Positions 11,532-23,596 of a DNA stretch of 64,000 nt are shown piece by piece (the first letter of the stretch is position 1; each line of letters begins with the position of its first letter). Both the position numbers and the translations under genes were made by a program. Origin of the DNA: Lonicera japonica (Eukaryota; Streptophyta; Magnoliopsida; Dipsacales; Caprifoliaceae); contig CM038467.1 of NCBI GenBank assembly GCA_021464415.1, positions 16,633,411 through 16,697,410 of the forward strand. The letters are read 5' to 3'. The notes under the pieces were generated by a model. It searched no databases. It saw only the letters and a list, made by a program, of their open reading frames with translations, and was not told the DNA's origin.

Positions 11532-12000
11532 CGTTTGGTTTGCGGATTTGAGTATTCGTGAAAAGAAAGTTATTACTTTTTTTGTTTGGTAACATGAAAG
11601 GAAAGTTATTACTTTCTTTTTTAGTAAGTACAAATTCCGAAAATATTTTCTTGACAAAGAAAAAAGTAGAAAGGAAAATCATTCCACTCAGATCTTATGT
11701 GATTGATTTTTCCTTCTGATTTTTCAGTATTTATTACAAAAATTTTGAACAACAATATCTCTACCTAAATATGCTATTGCCAAATTTTTATGATATTTTT
11801 ATTTTAAAATATAAGGGTATTATTTAAATATTGATATATTTTTAATTATTTTCCTTGTACCAACCAAATACAAGAAAAATTAAATTGTATTTCCTGAATA
11901 TTTTACCAAACACAAGAAAAAAAAACTTGACAGGAACTTTAGTTTTTCACCCCATAAAAAAGATAAGGGAATTGATTTCATTCTATAAACCAAACAAGAC
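11532..12000. mobile_element. MITE-like element with GTTTGGTTT-type inverted ends
   Basis: The left end reads GTTTGGTTTGCGG and the right end reads AAACCAAAC, so imperfect inverted termini enclose about 470 bp of AT-rich sequence with internal short inverted repeats (TTTACCAAACAC). No clear target duplication was found. Class and limits are uncertain. Positions 12001-12660 beyond it hold nothing recognisable. Confidence 0.35.
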
Positions 12001-12660
12001 TTTAGATCAATTTTATTTTATTTTTAAAAAAAGCACATTACTTTTGTAAACAAGTGTTACTACCAATGGTACTGCAAGTTTATAATTAAAATTTTAGAAA
12101 TATATAATGTCACTCTAATAATAATGAAATACATAAATTTTTTAAAATATTTATTTCTATATATATTAATAAATGTTTAGAGATGACAAATTGACTCAAC
12201 CTGACCTTAATGAGGCGATGAAACAAGTTAGAATTTAGGCATATCATAAACAAGGGTAATTCAAGTTTTTCAATTAAAAATTATCTCAATCTTGTCATGC
12301 TAAATATATCTTTTGGCATCTCGAATTCGACTTTAACAACCCCCATGCTACTTGACGGTTAGATCAATTATCATCTCTATTTATGATAACTTATTTATGT
12401 GAGTTTTAAAAAAGTCTGGTTTATTATAATGTGATATATTGTATAAACAGTTTTCTTAATATATATTTTAAGTTACACACCATTTAAATATCAAGTATTT
12501 TTACCCGTATTCATATGCAAATTTCCTTTATTTAGGGGATCATTGAAATATGCATATCCAAGGAGTCGTGAAAAACAATTGCTTGCTCTTTATCAATAAT
12601 CCATGTTTCAATAAAAGCATATTATAGTTAAAAAGAGTAACATACATGTACCAACTTAAC

Positions 12661-12800
12661 TAAATTAAGAGTCGCGTCAAAAAGTTCATTGGCTGCTGTG
12701 TGAACTCCATTTAAATCACTAAGCAATGCATAAATTAAGAGCCGTGTCAAAAAGTTCATTGGTTGCTGTGTAAACTCTATTTAAATCACTAAGCAATGCA
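12661..12800. repeat. Two tandem copies of a 70-bp unit
   Basis: Bases 12661-12730 and 12731-12800 are direct copies differing at about six positions. Each contains GTCAAAAAGTTCATTGG and ends AAGCAATGCA. Simple tandem duplication, no coding content. Confidence 0.85.
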
Positions 12801-13700
12801 TTTTCTACCACCTTATTTAGTCTCGTAACTTGTTTATAAGAGTGTAAACGGATCGGATACGAACCAAATACCACACTATCCATTACGCTTATCCCTTTTT
12901 AAATTTATTATCCAAATTCTTATCCATATCACTTCGGATAGTATATTAAATTATTTTTATCCTTATCCTATCGGATATCTCGGATTCGGATAATATTTCT
13001 ATCCATTTTTCCATATATAACTCAATCTTAAAAATATATTTGACTACATAAAATTTCAATTAAAACGGCACATTATACAAGTTGTAATTCAAGAAGTATC
13101 ACGAAACATTGCAAAAAGTACTAAAATTATTACTAACATTTTATATCAATCTTTTAACTCAAATAATGAAATTCTTTTAATTTTATATCAATATTTTAAC
13201 TCAAATAATGAATTTCTTTTATTTCTTTTGTATAATCTAATAAGATTTATGTTAAAATTATAACATAACCATGTAGATCAAGATGACAAATCAAATTGAT
13301 AAGCATTAAAATATCTGAAAATGGGGTAAAAGGTCTTATGTGACAATGTCTTTTACAAAAAATTAGGCGAATAATATTTTTTGAAAATAAGGATCTAGTT
13401 TTTATTATTTTTCTAAAATAACGGGCTATTTATTAATTTTGTTCTAAAATAAAGGATTTTATCAAAATTGTATTTTGAGCAAACTTTACTTTGCACAAAA
13501 TTTTGTTTTGTGCAAACTTAACTTTACAGTCCAAAAAATTTAATACAAATTTGTATTGCATTATGTGTTTATATTTTTTAACAAGTATATTCTTATGTTT
13601 CATTCATAAAACTGTAAAACAACGTCAAATAAACCCAACTACATAGTAATGTTTTAGAAAACAATAAGTGCAAACTTAATTTTGCATAACCCCGAAACTA

Positions 13701-13751
13701 TTATCATGTTTATTTTATTAATAAATGAGCTTTAATATGTAATTTGTTAAA
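13701..13751. repeat. 51-bp direct repeat left of virus copy B
   Basis: It is identical to 16450-16500. It lies immediately next to the left edge of the virus fragment, and weaker similarity extends about 30 bp further left (TTTTGC...TTATCATG in both). Confidence 0.85.
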
Positions 13752-13754
13752 GTT

Positions 13755-16370
13755 CATCTTTCTCTAGCTCATTAAGCATGAACCATTGGAAAAAACAATA
13801 AGGTAGAGTTTTTAAATTATTGTCTAAACATTCCCCTTTAAGGTTATCAATACGAAAAAATCAGGTATGAGTATTATACTGGTTTTGATAAAGAAATACA
13901 TTATTTCATGCATCAATATAATCCCAATAATTATAAGTATAGGGACCTCATCCAGCATAATAATTCCGCAAGCTTTGCTCTTTGTTGGGATTTAATCCTC
14001 ATTCCTCAATATTTACTATCCCTTTAATAAACGCCTTACTGAAGACAATTTATGGTTTACGGAATCCCACATTTATGTTCATGTGAGTAAATTGTACACT
14101 TTGAGTGTCTACCAGAATAGTCTCATAATAATCTCTAATTTTTCCACTAATAAGTGAAAATTTCATATTATTTTCGAAATACCTTTGGGCAATAGTCCCT
14201 GGGTTAAGTGCAAATCTTTTATCACTCTCTTGTAAGTATAATACAAAATCTTGTTGTGACTTCTTTAAAACCACCTAAACTTCCTCTTTAAGAGCTTATT
14301 TAAACATCGTAGGAGACGGTAGTTTAACATGAGAAGAGCTTGCTTGGGATTTAATTCCAGAGGTACCAATATTAATTTGAGGACTGCGACATTGAGATTG
14401 TCCTCTACTTCTGCCTCCACGTCCTCTATAAGAGGAGGAGGAATCTGGTGGTCTACTCGTGAGACCGAACCTTGCAAGAATTTTATAGTTAAAAAATCGG
14501 GAAGATAATTTGATTATCCTTTTATAAATTATATTTTAAAATCGAATACAGATAATATAGCCTGCCATCTTGCAAATATTTGTTTGGAAGCAGTATTCTT
14601 AACATCTTTTTCAAGCACATCTTTAACAGCTTGGCAATCAATACGTAAAAGAAATTCTTGATTTAATAAATCTTCTTAGAAATCAGAAATACATTATATA
14701 ATAGATAATATTTCCTTTTTAATAGTGGAGTAATTTTTTTGAGCATCATTCCCTTTTTCAGAAGTAAATCTAGATAAGATTTCTTTATCAGAGTTTTTAA
14801 ACTTTTGTTTAAGAATATCCCCATAGCCAATATCTGAAGCATCAATTTCAACAATTTTAAAAGAACGTGGAGATAAAAGAGCGAGACAAGGTAATTGTTT
14901 AACTTTAGATTTAATAATCTTAACAGCCTTAGTTGCTTTTCAGTCCAAGGAGGAGGATTTTTCCTTAGCCTTTCATACAAAGGAATACAACCTGTAGCAA
15001 GATTTTGATAATAATCACGAATATAATTTAAAGAACCAAAAAATCTTTGTAGTTGGGTTTTATCTCTAATTTCACCAGGAAATTTATCAGCAAATTCATA
15101 GCTATATTAATAGGGATAATACTCCCTTTAGTAACTTCATGTCCTAAAAATCTGATTTTAGTCTGGAAAATGCTTATATTTTTAGCTGAGACTACTAATC
15201 ATGCAGTTTCATAATCTTAATAAAAATTTGGATATGTTTAATATGTTGATCAACACTTTGTGAGAAGATGAGAATATCATCAATATAAACAATATAAAAA
15301 GTATTGTAAAGAGTAAAAATATCATTCATAATATTCGGAAATTCAGAAGTGGCATTTTTAAGTTCAAATGGCATAATATTCCATTCATAATGTCCAAACG
15401 GAACAGTAAAGGTAGTTTTATATTTATCAACTTCAGTAATTTGACTCTGCCAATATCCTGATTTTAAATCAAATTTGAAAAATATAGTAGTAGCTTGTAG
15501 GCGAGCTAATAAATCATTTTCATTAAGAAGGGGACATCTAATCCATTTTAAGACTTTATTTAAATGTTTATAACTTATAACTACTTAGGAGCTCCTTTTT
15601 CAATTTCGAAATAAAAAGCAATACAACTCCAAGGAGAATAACTCTTTATAATAAGGTTTTCTCTATAAGAGAAGCAATCTCAGTTTTGCAATATTATAAT
15701 AAAACTAAATTCATTTGGGAAGGTCTAGCTTTGGTAAAAACATTTTTCTCATCAAAATCTTCCTCATAAGGAAGGGGGACTATATGTTTTTTCCTGTCCC
15801 AAAAGGCTGTAGGTAGGTCACGAATTATTTTCTCCTGAATATTTTTAATAGAAAGCTTAGTTTTAGGAGCATTAATTTGAAGATTTACGTTCATAATTTT
15901 AAAATCATCTTGTAAATAATTAAGATGTTTTTCTTTAAAAACAAGTTTATCTTTAACTTCATTAAATTTTTTTAACTCGAGGTTTTGTGATAAATCTAAA
16001 AATAATTTCTTTATTTTCAAGTTTAGTAATAATGCCTTCAGGAGTTTTAGAAAAAAGCTCTACAAGACTTAATAAGGGAGTACCAAGAATAATACGTTGG
16101 GATAAATCCTTAATCATAATAAAAGTTCCTTTAATACATATACCATCATTACAAATATAAGCATTATATCATTTAAACTTGATTTTAAGTTTATTTCCTC
16201 CGGCACTAGTCATGGTTTGAGAGGTTTTATCAAAATATTTAGTATGGATTAAACCCTCTCTAATGCAATTCATATATGTCCCACTATCAATTAAAGCAAT
16301 ATCTTTAAGAACAAAATCTTTGTTTATAACTATAGTTATATTAACATACTATTTTTGATAGGCAATGACG
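13755..16370 (-). pseudogene. Endogenous pararetrovirus copy B, decayed florendovirus fragment
   Basis: Minus-strand sequence collinear with copy A from the protease (NCIREGL near 16255) through reverse transcriptase (15200-15700), RNase H (14500-15180) and the first half of ORF2 (13755-14460). Identifiable pieces include DRKKHIVPLPYEEDFDEK at about 15750-15810 and, for ORF2, QQDFVLYLQESDKRFALNPG near 14220. Many stops and frameshifts break every domain. Both ends are truncated: inside the protease on the right and inside ORF2 on the left. It is clearly older or less constrained than copy A and belongs to the same virus group. Confidence 0.85.
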
Positions 16371-16449
16371 TCCCACTATCTCCTTGTTATAACTTGGTAT
16401 CAAGTTTGAAATAAATAAAAGTTTTGGTTTTGCTTAAACATCTCGATCC

Positions 16450-16500
16450 TTATCATGTTTATTTTATTAATAAATGAGCTTTAATATGTAATTTGTTAAA
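16450..16500. repeat. 51-bp direct repeat right of virus copy B
   Basis: Second copy of 13701-13751. About 80 bp (16371-16449) without viral similarity separates it from the virus fragment. To its right the sequence continues as an inverted relative of the 0.58-kb repeat at 9991-11160. Confidence 0.85.
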
Positions 16501-17182
16501 ATTATTTTAAAGCATTGTAATTAAACATTTATTTATAATGATATGTTAAAAAAACAAGTAGTGCAAACTTATTTTGCACGACTCTATAAAAAAAAACAAT
16601 TTAAAAATTTATTATAAAGTCAACTTTGCACTTCTTTTGAAGTTTTGTTAAATATAAGCCCTTAATTTACAAAAATATTATTTGTTGGTTTTTTCACATA
16701 TTTTTTTTAAATAAGCCACATTTTTCAATATACCATTATAATTTTAAATTTGTTATGATCTTGAACCTTTCAAGCTAGCAAATCATATTTGTTGTAAACA
16801 ATTTTCCTTTCATTTTTTATAGGCTTTTTTTCTTTTTGGATTTAGTTATTTTTTTTTAGTAAATTAACTTATACAGCTAGATTAAATTTTGACCATTTTT
16901 TTTTTAAATTGGGAGAAATATATATAACATATACTAAATTATAGCGGACACGAATATCGGCTAAATCGGATATCCGCAAATATAGATAATCCATCTTAGA
17001 TACGGATTATCCAAATCGAATACTATCATTATTTATATCCATATCCATTTTCTCAGATATTTATAAACACTATTCAAATATTCTTTTTCGAATATCCATA
17101 AGGATAAATATACACAAAATACATATTCGAATTCGGAACGGATTCGGATTTTCAGATTTCCATTTACCCCCCTACTTGTTTG

Positions 17183-17851
17183 TTTATTTATCTTTGTACA
17201 TGTATTACCACACAAGTGAAAGAACACAAGTGAAAGAATGCAGAGGAATGCCTACCGACAGCATTACTTTCCTGACAATGCAAAAAACGACTTCTAATCT
17301 GGGGCATTTACGTTAGATCCACTGCGGCTCAGATTTTAGTAACTTTAAACCCTATAATTATATCATAACGTGTTCAGTGGACAACTATTTCTCCTCACTA
17401 ATAAAAACACCATCCACTATCCCTTTTTTCTCCAATTTAGCTGAATAGCCGTGGCACATTTCATTGTATAATGATACTAAGAAACCCGTTTACAACTTCA
17501 ACAAGATTGAAACTTCTAAATTGGACGAGAAGTACGACACTAAAGTTCAAGTTGCCAATTACCAACACTGTTTTTAATTATACAACAGCCGATAATGTAA
17601 TATGGCAACACCATAGTCATTAACATCTAACTATGTCCTGTGAAAATAATGATGTTCTTGGACAATTGAGGGAAAAAATTTGTTGTTTCCCAGTATTTAC
17701 AATGAATATGTTGTGACATTTTTTAGTACAATAACTAAAGAGGAAATTTACCCGAGTCTTTAATGTCCATCATATGGGAAAAAGGCCCAGACCAATGAAT
17801 TGGAATTATATTACAGCTACCATTAGAGACTTGATCTTTCATGCTTTCAAG
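17183..17851. other. Downstream flank of the DNAJC17-like gene
   Basis: No gene is visible. On the minus strand this is the 3' untranslated and downstream region of the J-domain gene ending at 17852. Confidence 0.5.
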
Positions 17852-20671
17852 TTATTTTTGCCTTTCAGCCGCCTGTTCACCAAATATGGACGATAATCAG
17901 CGAAAGCGGAATTGAAAGAAAACATACAATTCAACATGCAGGATACAGAATGAGCCACTAGAAAGGTTAACAAGAAAACAACCAATCAAAGCCCTTTCTT
18001 CTGGCTCGGGGGAACACCTGTTTCTTGCAACAGATGAATATAACAATCCCCATTGGCTGGATATGCTCCATATATCAATTGAAGAAAACCATAGTATAAC
18101 CAAAACAGAGCCACAAAAGCAAGGATGAACACAAGGAAATTCATAATCCCGAGTTCAATCGGGTACGGGCTGGCATGAGTACATCCTAGCATCATTGCTT
18201 CCATGAAGCTTTAAGCACGAAAGAGCACTCCATATCCAATGGATGACATTTTTAACTCTACAGTAACAAACAAATATTTCTCTTTTCTACCACACCAACC
18301 TCGACCCAGTGGCGGACGCAAAAAATAAATTTAGTGGGGGCTTGAGTAGCACTAAGCAATTTTTTATTTAATTATAAGTAAAAATAACTGGACAATTGTT
18401 CAACCAAGTTGTGGTCCTCAGACCTTCCCTGCCGTGGTGCGTGAAAAGAGAGTTGAACTGAGCCAAATAGAAGCAACTTTTGCGTTTTTTCCTTTTCGTT
18501 GTTATTTTTGTTCCGACTTAGAAGTCTGTCTCATTCTGTTAAAAGGTTCAAATTATTCTACTATTAAGCATTAACTGCAATTGCATACCTCAAAGTTTTA
18601 ATAAATTTGGGGTTACATGCATGTCCCATATGTTAAAAGATTTTGGTCATTTTTTACCATTTATTTTCTAATATTAATTATAGTGCAGATCCCAAATTTT
18701 AAATAATTTACAAAACCAACCTTAATGTTTTGATGTTCGCAAAAAGGACCCCCTGTATAAATATAGTATACCGACCCTAAAATTTTCTCAAATCCAAGTG
18801 GGAGCTTAAGCACCCACTAGTCCCAATGTGCCTCCGCCCATGCCCCCAAAACCCAGGGAGGTGAGTGGGTTGAACCCACAACTCCCCAGTAGAATCATGA
18901 GCTCTGGCCACCAAAAACAGCCTTTGGAGTTGAGCATATAGATAAAACAGTAAAACCAACAGGGTAAGCTAGACAGAGATAGCAATAAGTTTCTCTACTA
19001 AGTTCTCAGATTTTCTATTCAAATTTTCTTTACTACAGTTGACTACTCCATGGAAGATTTTCTGACAAAGTAACCATAAAATGACAAACAGTGCTGTAAA
19101 TTCATATAGCATTGCAATCCAATATCTCGGGGTAGGTGCAACAACCTAGGCTCAGTAGGTGTGACAATGAGTTCCCTTGTAATCTATGGTTTCCTATTTC
19201 TATGCCAGATTCATGAATAGCAAATGCTAATAAGTATACTTCACTTTCTGAGCGAGTAGCGTCATGCAGATGCAATACATAGAAGAAGGAACTCCTCAGT
19301 TCTTCCAGATCAGGGGGGGGTTTAAGCTATGTATAAGCTTATTAAGATTGATCAAGAGTTGTTCATATCGATTAAGATTATTGTTCTTATGGGTGGATTA
19401 GCTCAGTGATAAGGATTACCAAACGAACGCCGTGGCAAAATTGTATAGCAGGGTGTATATGACTGTCATTAAGCCGATTACATCCAACACCATCATTTAT
19501 CCTAGAGAAGCTTCATTTAAACTATTCAACAATGGCTTACTGAACAGATCATAAATAACACCCTCCCTTTATTGCTGAAATACAAGTAAACATTTGCATA
19601 AAACCATATGGCCTCATCTATTACTATTATATAGAGTAATAGAGATAGTAGGGATTTCAACTGCCATGAAAGCTTAAACTACAAGATAAGAAAGAAAACA
19701 TGTTTCATAATAGAGCATACCTTTTGAAGTTTCTTCAACACTGAATCTTCAAATGCCTGATAACCAGCACCTACAAGATTGCTCAACTTTGGACCATCAG
19801 GCTCAACCGGTTCCCGGGCACTTGGAAATGCAGCAGCTGGTTGAAGTGGAAGAACTAGCAACGGATTTGAGAGATCCCCGCACACAGTCCCAGTGGCAGC
19901 AACCTGCTTAAGGGCGGAAATCTTTAACACAAAATCCTAAATGTGGTGATAAAGTGCAATAATGAAATAGAACAATCTAAACAGCGAACTTACAGCTGCA
20001 TCTTTGGATGCCATTACAACAAGCGCCCAGCTCTTCTTCTTGGAACTTTTGATAACTACGTCTTCAACCTCACCAAACTGCTCGAACAACTCCCTTAACC
20101 TTTGAGCAGTGTAATCCTCACCAAACTTCTCCCAAGATACCTTAAGCACCCTATGCACCTTCTCCTTATCTAACGCACCCTCACCACCACTCATACTCTC
20201 CTTTCTCCTCGTAGTTTCTTTCTGTAAAGGGGGTGCTGCATTTGCTGCTTTACCGGCATGCATTGCGCGGATTCTCGCAATCTCTTCTCTAAGTTTCCTA
20301 GCAATTCTCTCCTCCTCATGTCGAGATTCTGTTCCGGGGTCAGGAGCAAAAGCAGCTCGCTCTCTTTCTTCTAAATCAGACATCATTTTTCGGCGCTTGG
20401 AATCTTGTTGTGATTGGCGCTGAACCTTTTCACGTTTTACTCGGAGCAGATCATCGAATAACTTCCTTGCTTTTTCGTCCTTGAGAATCTCATACGAAGT
20501 CTTGAGTTTCTGGAAATTTTCGTGTGCATTGGGGTCATCCAATCTCTTGTCCGGATGCAGTTCTAAAGCCTTTGAACGATAGGCTTTAGAAATATCTTTA
20601 TCTGAAAGCTTGGCCCCTTCTTCACCAGATGGCAATCCGAGAATAGCATAATGATCGACCTCAACTTCCAT
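17852..20671 (-). CDS. DNAJC17-like J-domain and RRM protein (spliced)
   Basis: Coding exons are 20671-19994, 19903-19721 and 17872-17852, with GT-AG introns of 90 and 1848 nt; together 293 aa. Residues about 4-75 form a J domain with the HPD motif (LELHPDKR), which stimulates Hsp70 ATPase. A Lys/Arg/Glu-rich coiled stretch follows (75-150), then an RNA-recognition motif (about 170-245, LKVSWEKFGEDYTAQRL, SWALVVMASKDAA). This order is that of DNAJC17, a nuclear spliceosome-associated co-chaperone. The last exon encodes only AAERQK and a stop. It is chosen because the acceptor (GTGAACAG) follows a pyrimidine-rich tract and keeps the frame. An acceptor at 20693 (TTGCAG) shows at least one more 5' exon upstream, probably untranslated; the first in-frame ATG after it is used as start. 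The long intron holds transposon remnants. Confidence 0.85.
17986..18204 (-). other. 72-aa hydrophobic ORF inside the last DNAJC17-like intron
   Basis: An ATG-started frame on the same strand as the host gene: a short polar start, one strong membrane segment (MNFLVFILAFVALFWLYYGF), then a polar tail ending SQKKGL. I do not recognise the protein. It lies wholly in the final intron, so it may be a nested gene, a retained exon or chance. Codon content looks gene-like but no promoter or splice evidence is visible. Confidence 0.25.
18308..18842. mobile_element. Non-autonomous transposon remnant in the intron
   Basis: The left end AGTGGCGGACGCA and the right end, reverse-complemented, CATGGGCGGAGGCA are imperfect inverted repeats, each followed by a GTGGG(G/T)GCTT-like motif. 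The ~535-bp interior is AT-rich and non-coding. A target duplication could not be defined, so limits and class are approximate. Confidence 0.45.
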
Positions 20672-21204
20672 GTCTTCTGTTGATTTCGACACTGCAACAA
20701 AAAGAAAAGAAAAAGTCTTATTTCTTAACATAACTTACTAAAACAAGAAAACAGTAAAAAAATTATATATTACCTACTGTCATGAAAACAGTGTGTTAAA
20801 TGCAATGGAACAGGCTCCAAGTTCATATTTTCTATGTAACATCTCTACGCAATTAGAAACTCGGTTCATCTAGAAAATCACTGTATGCATCCACCACGTA
20901 TTCACCATATTGCACATAGAATATTATTGACAAGTACGTGCAATGAACAAATGTTGCAGGTCTTCTGAGAATCTAAATCAATCCCTAGATGCAGATTGTA
21001 TCAATAGAGCAGGTGTCGTGCCGAAAGAGGTGCAGTACTGAAGGCAATAGACTAAGGACATCTTCAACCCTTCTATTATACCAATATACCACTAAACATT
21101 GGGGACCGACCATGGTCAACTCCTATAGTCACAAACTATATGTGGACACAAACGAGTATACAGGCTATCCACCAACAAAAAAAATATTACCAACAACACT
21201 GAGA
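20672..21204. other. 5' region of the DNAJC17-like gene
   Basis: Bases 20672-20692 are untranslated exon sequence and the splice acceptor lies just beyond. The rest is intron or promoter-side DNA with no recognisable coding sequence. Confidence 0.5.
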
Positions 21205-21464
21205 ATAATAAGTAGGGCTGGGAACGGTTCGGTTCCCGAACCGAACTGTTAAGTTCGGTATGTCCAAAATTGAAACCGATCCCAAACTGAATTAAAAGTC
21301 GGGAACCGAAATTACGGTATGGTATATAAATAGGTTCAGTAAAACCGGGAAAAAAAAAGGCAGCAGCATTTCAATACCAAGTTTCCAACCCATAAGCCAT
21401 AGCAGTCCAGTTTCAAAAAATAGCAGTTATCCAAGATAAGAGGTGGTGCCGTGGTTGTGATAGG

Positions 21465-23355
21465 TAGGGGTGTGCACGGTCCGGTTGACCGGACCAGACC
21501 GAACATTTCGGTCCTAAAAATTTGAAGACCGGACCGGACCGAAAAGCATGTTAGAACCGGACCAGACCGGACCAGGCCAAACCGGTCCGGTTTCGGTCAG
21601 TCCATTCGGTCTAGGCATTTTTTTTTTGGGCCCAAAAGTTGTTTTAGGATCTAAAGATGACTGAAACAAAAATGAAGCAGCCCAAATGAGAAGTACCTCA
21701 GCCATATCTTTTCCAATTATAAAACAAAAAAGATAGCAGTAAAGAAGCTTTCCTCAGATGATCCTGGTCTAAGTTTTTTTAATGTATATACATTACATGT
21801 TGAATAGCAAAGTTAATGTCATGTTAGTACAAATCATGATGTAAAATTGGAAAAGAATAATGATAAACTTTGAAGAGGTAGTTAGCTAGCCTTGGCAGTA
21901 ATGAAAAGATTCCCCCTCTTTACCCGCTTGGTCTCAAATGCATCTGCTAGTGTCTCCCCTGCTTCTACTTCTGCTTCATTATTGTGTTTAGCTGCAAACA
22001 ATGCATTTCATTAATTCATCAAACTAAATTGCCATCTATTTATACCCAAGAAGTGATATAATTTCAAATCCAGGCACAAAAGTGCATTATATATAAAGGC
22101 AATTTTACCTAGTCAGTAATAACATCGATCTGGATCCAAATTTTGAGTGTAGACAATTATAAATCTAAACACAAAAGGAGTGATAGATGCATTAAATACT
22201 TAATCAAAATCTAAAGAAATATTCTATACGAGATCAATTATGTAAGTAGTTAAAGTTAGATATCCTAAATGCATCATGTACGTTTTTAGAAGATGTTATT
22301 TCACAAACAAATAGAGCTTAGGTTATTTAAATTTAACATAAATTTGTTTGATGTGTGATTTTTGTTAACACATTATTACACAAGTAAAATATTCTCTTAG
22401 GCAATCTGTCAAACACCTTGTAAACATGAATATTATATAAATAGTTTAATCAATGAAAGTACCTTATTTTCAATCCAAATGCAGCCAAAAGCCAACCGAT
22501 TGTCTGCCAAAAAAACCAAATATCATGATACACAAACGAAATTAGACAATATAAAACATGGGTATAAAACATGGGTTAAGCTTAAAATATAAGCCTTTAA
22601 CTAACAAGACTAAGTAATAGGGGTAAATTTAAAAGAGGAACATATCAGGAACACCAATTCATAATTTATCATAGAAATAATTTGAGAAAACAAAAGCTTC
22701 GAAGTAAACATTGGACTCGAAAATGGAACTCAATAAAGCCAATTCACAAGGAAAATGAACAAATAATTTTAGAGAGAGAGAAATAGGTATTAATTACTGG
22801 TTGAGGGGCTAGGGCTCTGTAATTGAAGCTAGCACCGGCCGTAGATGTGTAATTGAAGCTAGGGCTGTGAAGATGGAGGATCTGTAATTGAAGCTAGCAC
22901 CGCCGGAACTGTGTAACTAAAGCAAGGGCTGGAGACGTCGGAGAGGGAGGGATCGACGGGATCAATTGGTGAAGCCAACATGCACGCCGGACAGTGAAAG
23001 TGCAGGTGAGAGAGAGAGGGGAAGGGAAGGGAAGGGAAGGGAGAGGGGAGGAGCAGAGCGGCGTGGGTCTTTGCCTTTTGGTCTGCGAGCAGCGTGGGTT
23101 GACAAGGATTTAAGGGCAACACTAATTGTATGTACATATATATTTTTTAATTTTTTTTTTAAATATAAATATATTCGGTCGGATCTAATTTTTAGGGGTA
23201 AAAAATTAACAAGATTGAAGACCGGACCGGACCAGTTTGGTCCACACAAATTTAGACCGTACCAGATTGAATTCAAATGGTCCAATCTAAATCGGTCCAT
23301 TTTACGGTCTGGTCCATTCGGTTTGACGGCCCGGTTCGGTTTTTTAACACCCTTA
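21465..23355. mobile_element. Inner hAT-like element nested in the outer one
   Basis: The ends are TAGGGGTGTGCACGGTCCGG and, reverse-complemented, TAAGGGTGTTAAA. The 8-bp flank GTGATAGG is perfect (21457-21464 and 23356-23363). Dense CGGTCC/GGACCG subterminal repeats occur at both ends. The 1891-bp body has no transposase ORF; small ORFs in it are low-complexity. The insertion post-dates the outer element. Confidence 0.85.
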
Positions 23356-23557
23356 GTGATAGGGCTACGGGGTTAATAATCTTTCTTTAAGATTAATGAA
23401 AAATCCTTCTTTATACATAATAACGTCAATAATTTTCTTTAAGAAGAAATTTCTCTGAAATAAAATGAAAATCTACGGGGTTACCTTCCAAATCTCAAAT
23501 TACTGTGATAGGGCTTGAATAGAAGAGGTGTTGTGACTTGTGAGAGTGAGAAGCAGG

Positions 23558-23596
23558 GTCGGTGGTGGTGGTGGTGGTGGTGGTGGCGGCGGTGGA
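23558..23596 (+). repeat. GGT/GGC trinucleotide microsatellite
   Basis: An uninterrupted GGTGGT run with two GGC units. Poly-Gly and poly-Pro ORFs crossing it are products of the repeat. Confidence 0.9.

Larger units (their letters stand above)
12837..17174. mobile_element. 4.3-kb hAT-like non-autonomous element carrying a virus fragment
   Basis: The ends are imperfect inverted repeats: TAAGAGTGTAAACGGATC on the left and, reverse-complemented, TAGGGGGGTAAATGGAAATC on the right, followed by CGGAT-rich subterminal repeats at both ends. Flanks are CTTGTTTA (12829-12836) and CTTGTTTG (17175-17182), an 8-bp target duplication with one mismatch. TA(G/A)GG-type ends with an 8-bp duplication are typical of hAT elements. 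No transposase is visible. The interior holds florendovirus copy B and repeat-family DNA. Confidence 0.65.

Noticed and set aside
16391..16402. TTGGTATCAAGT as a tRNA-Met primer-binding site
   Set aside because: It matches only about eight bases, is on the opposite strand to virus copy B, and nothing of a leader follows.
18868..18915. tRNA-like GGTTCAACCC box as a tRNA gene or SINE
   Set aside because: Only a B-box-like motif; no cloverleaf, no A box at proper spacing and no poly-A tail.
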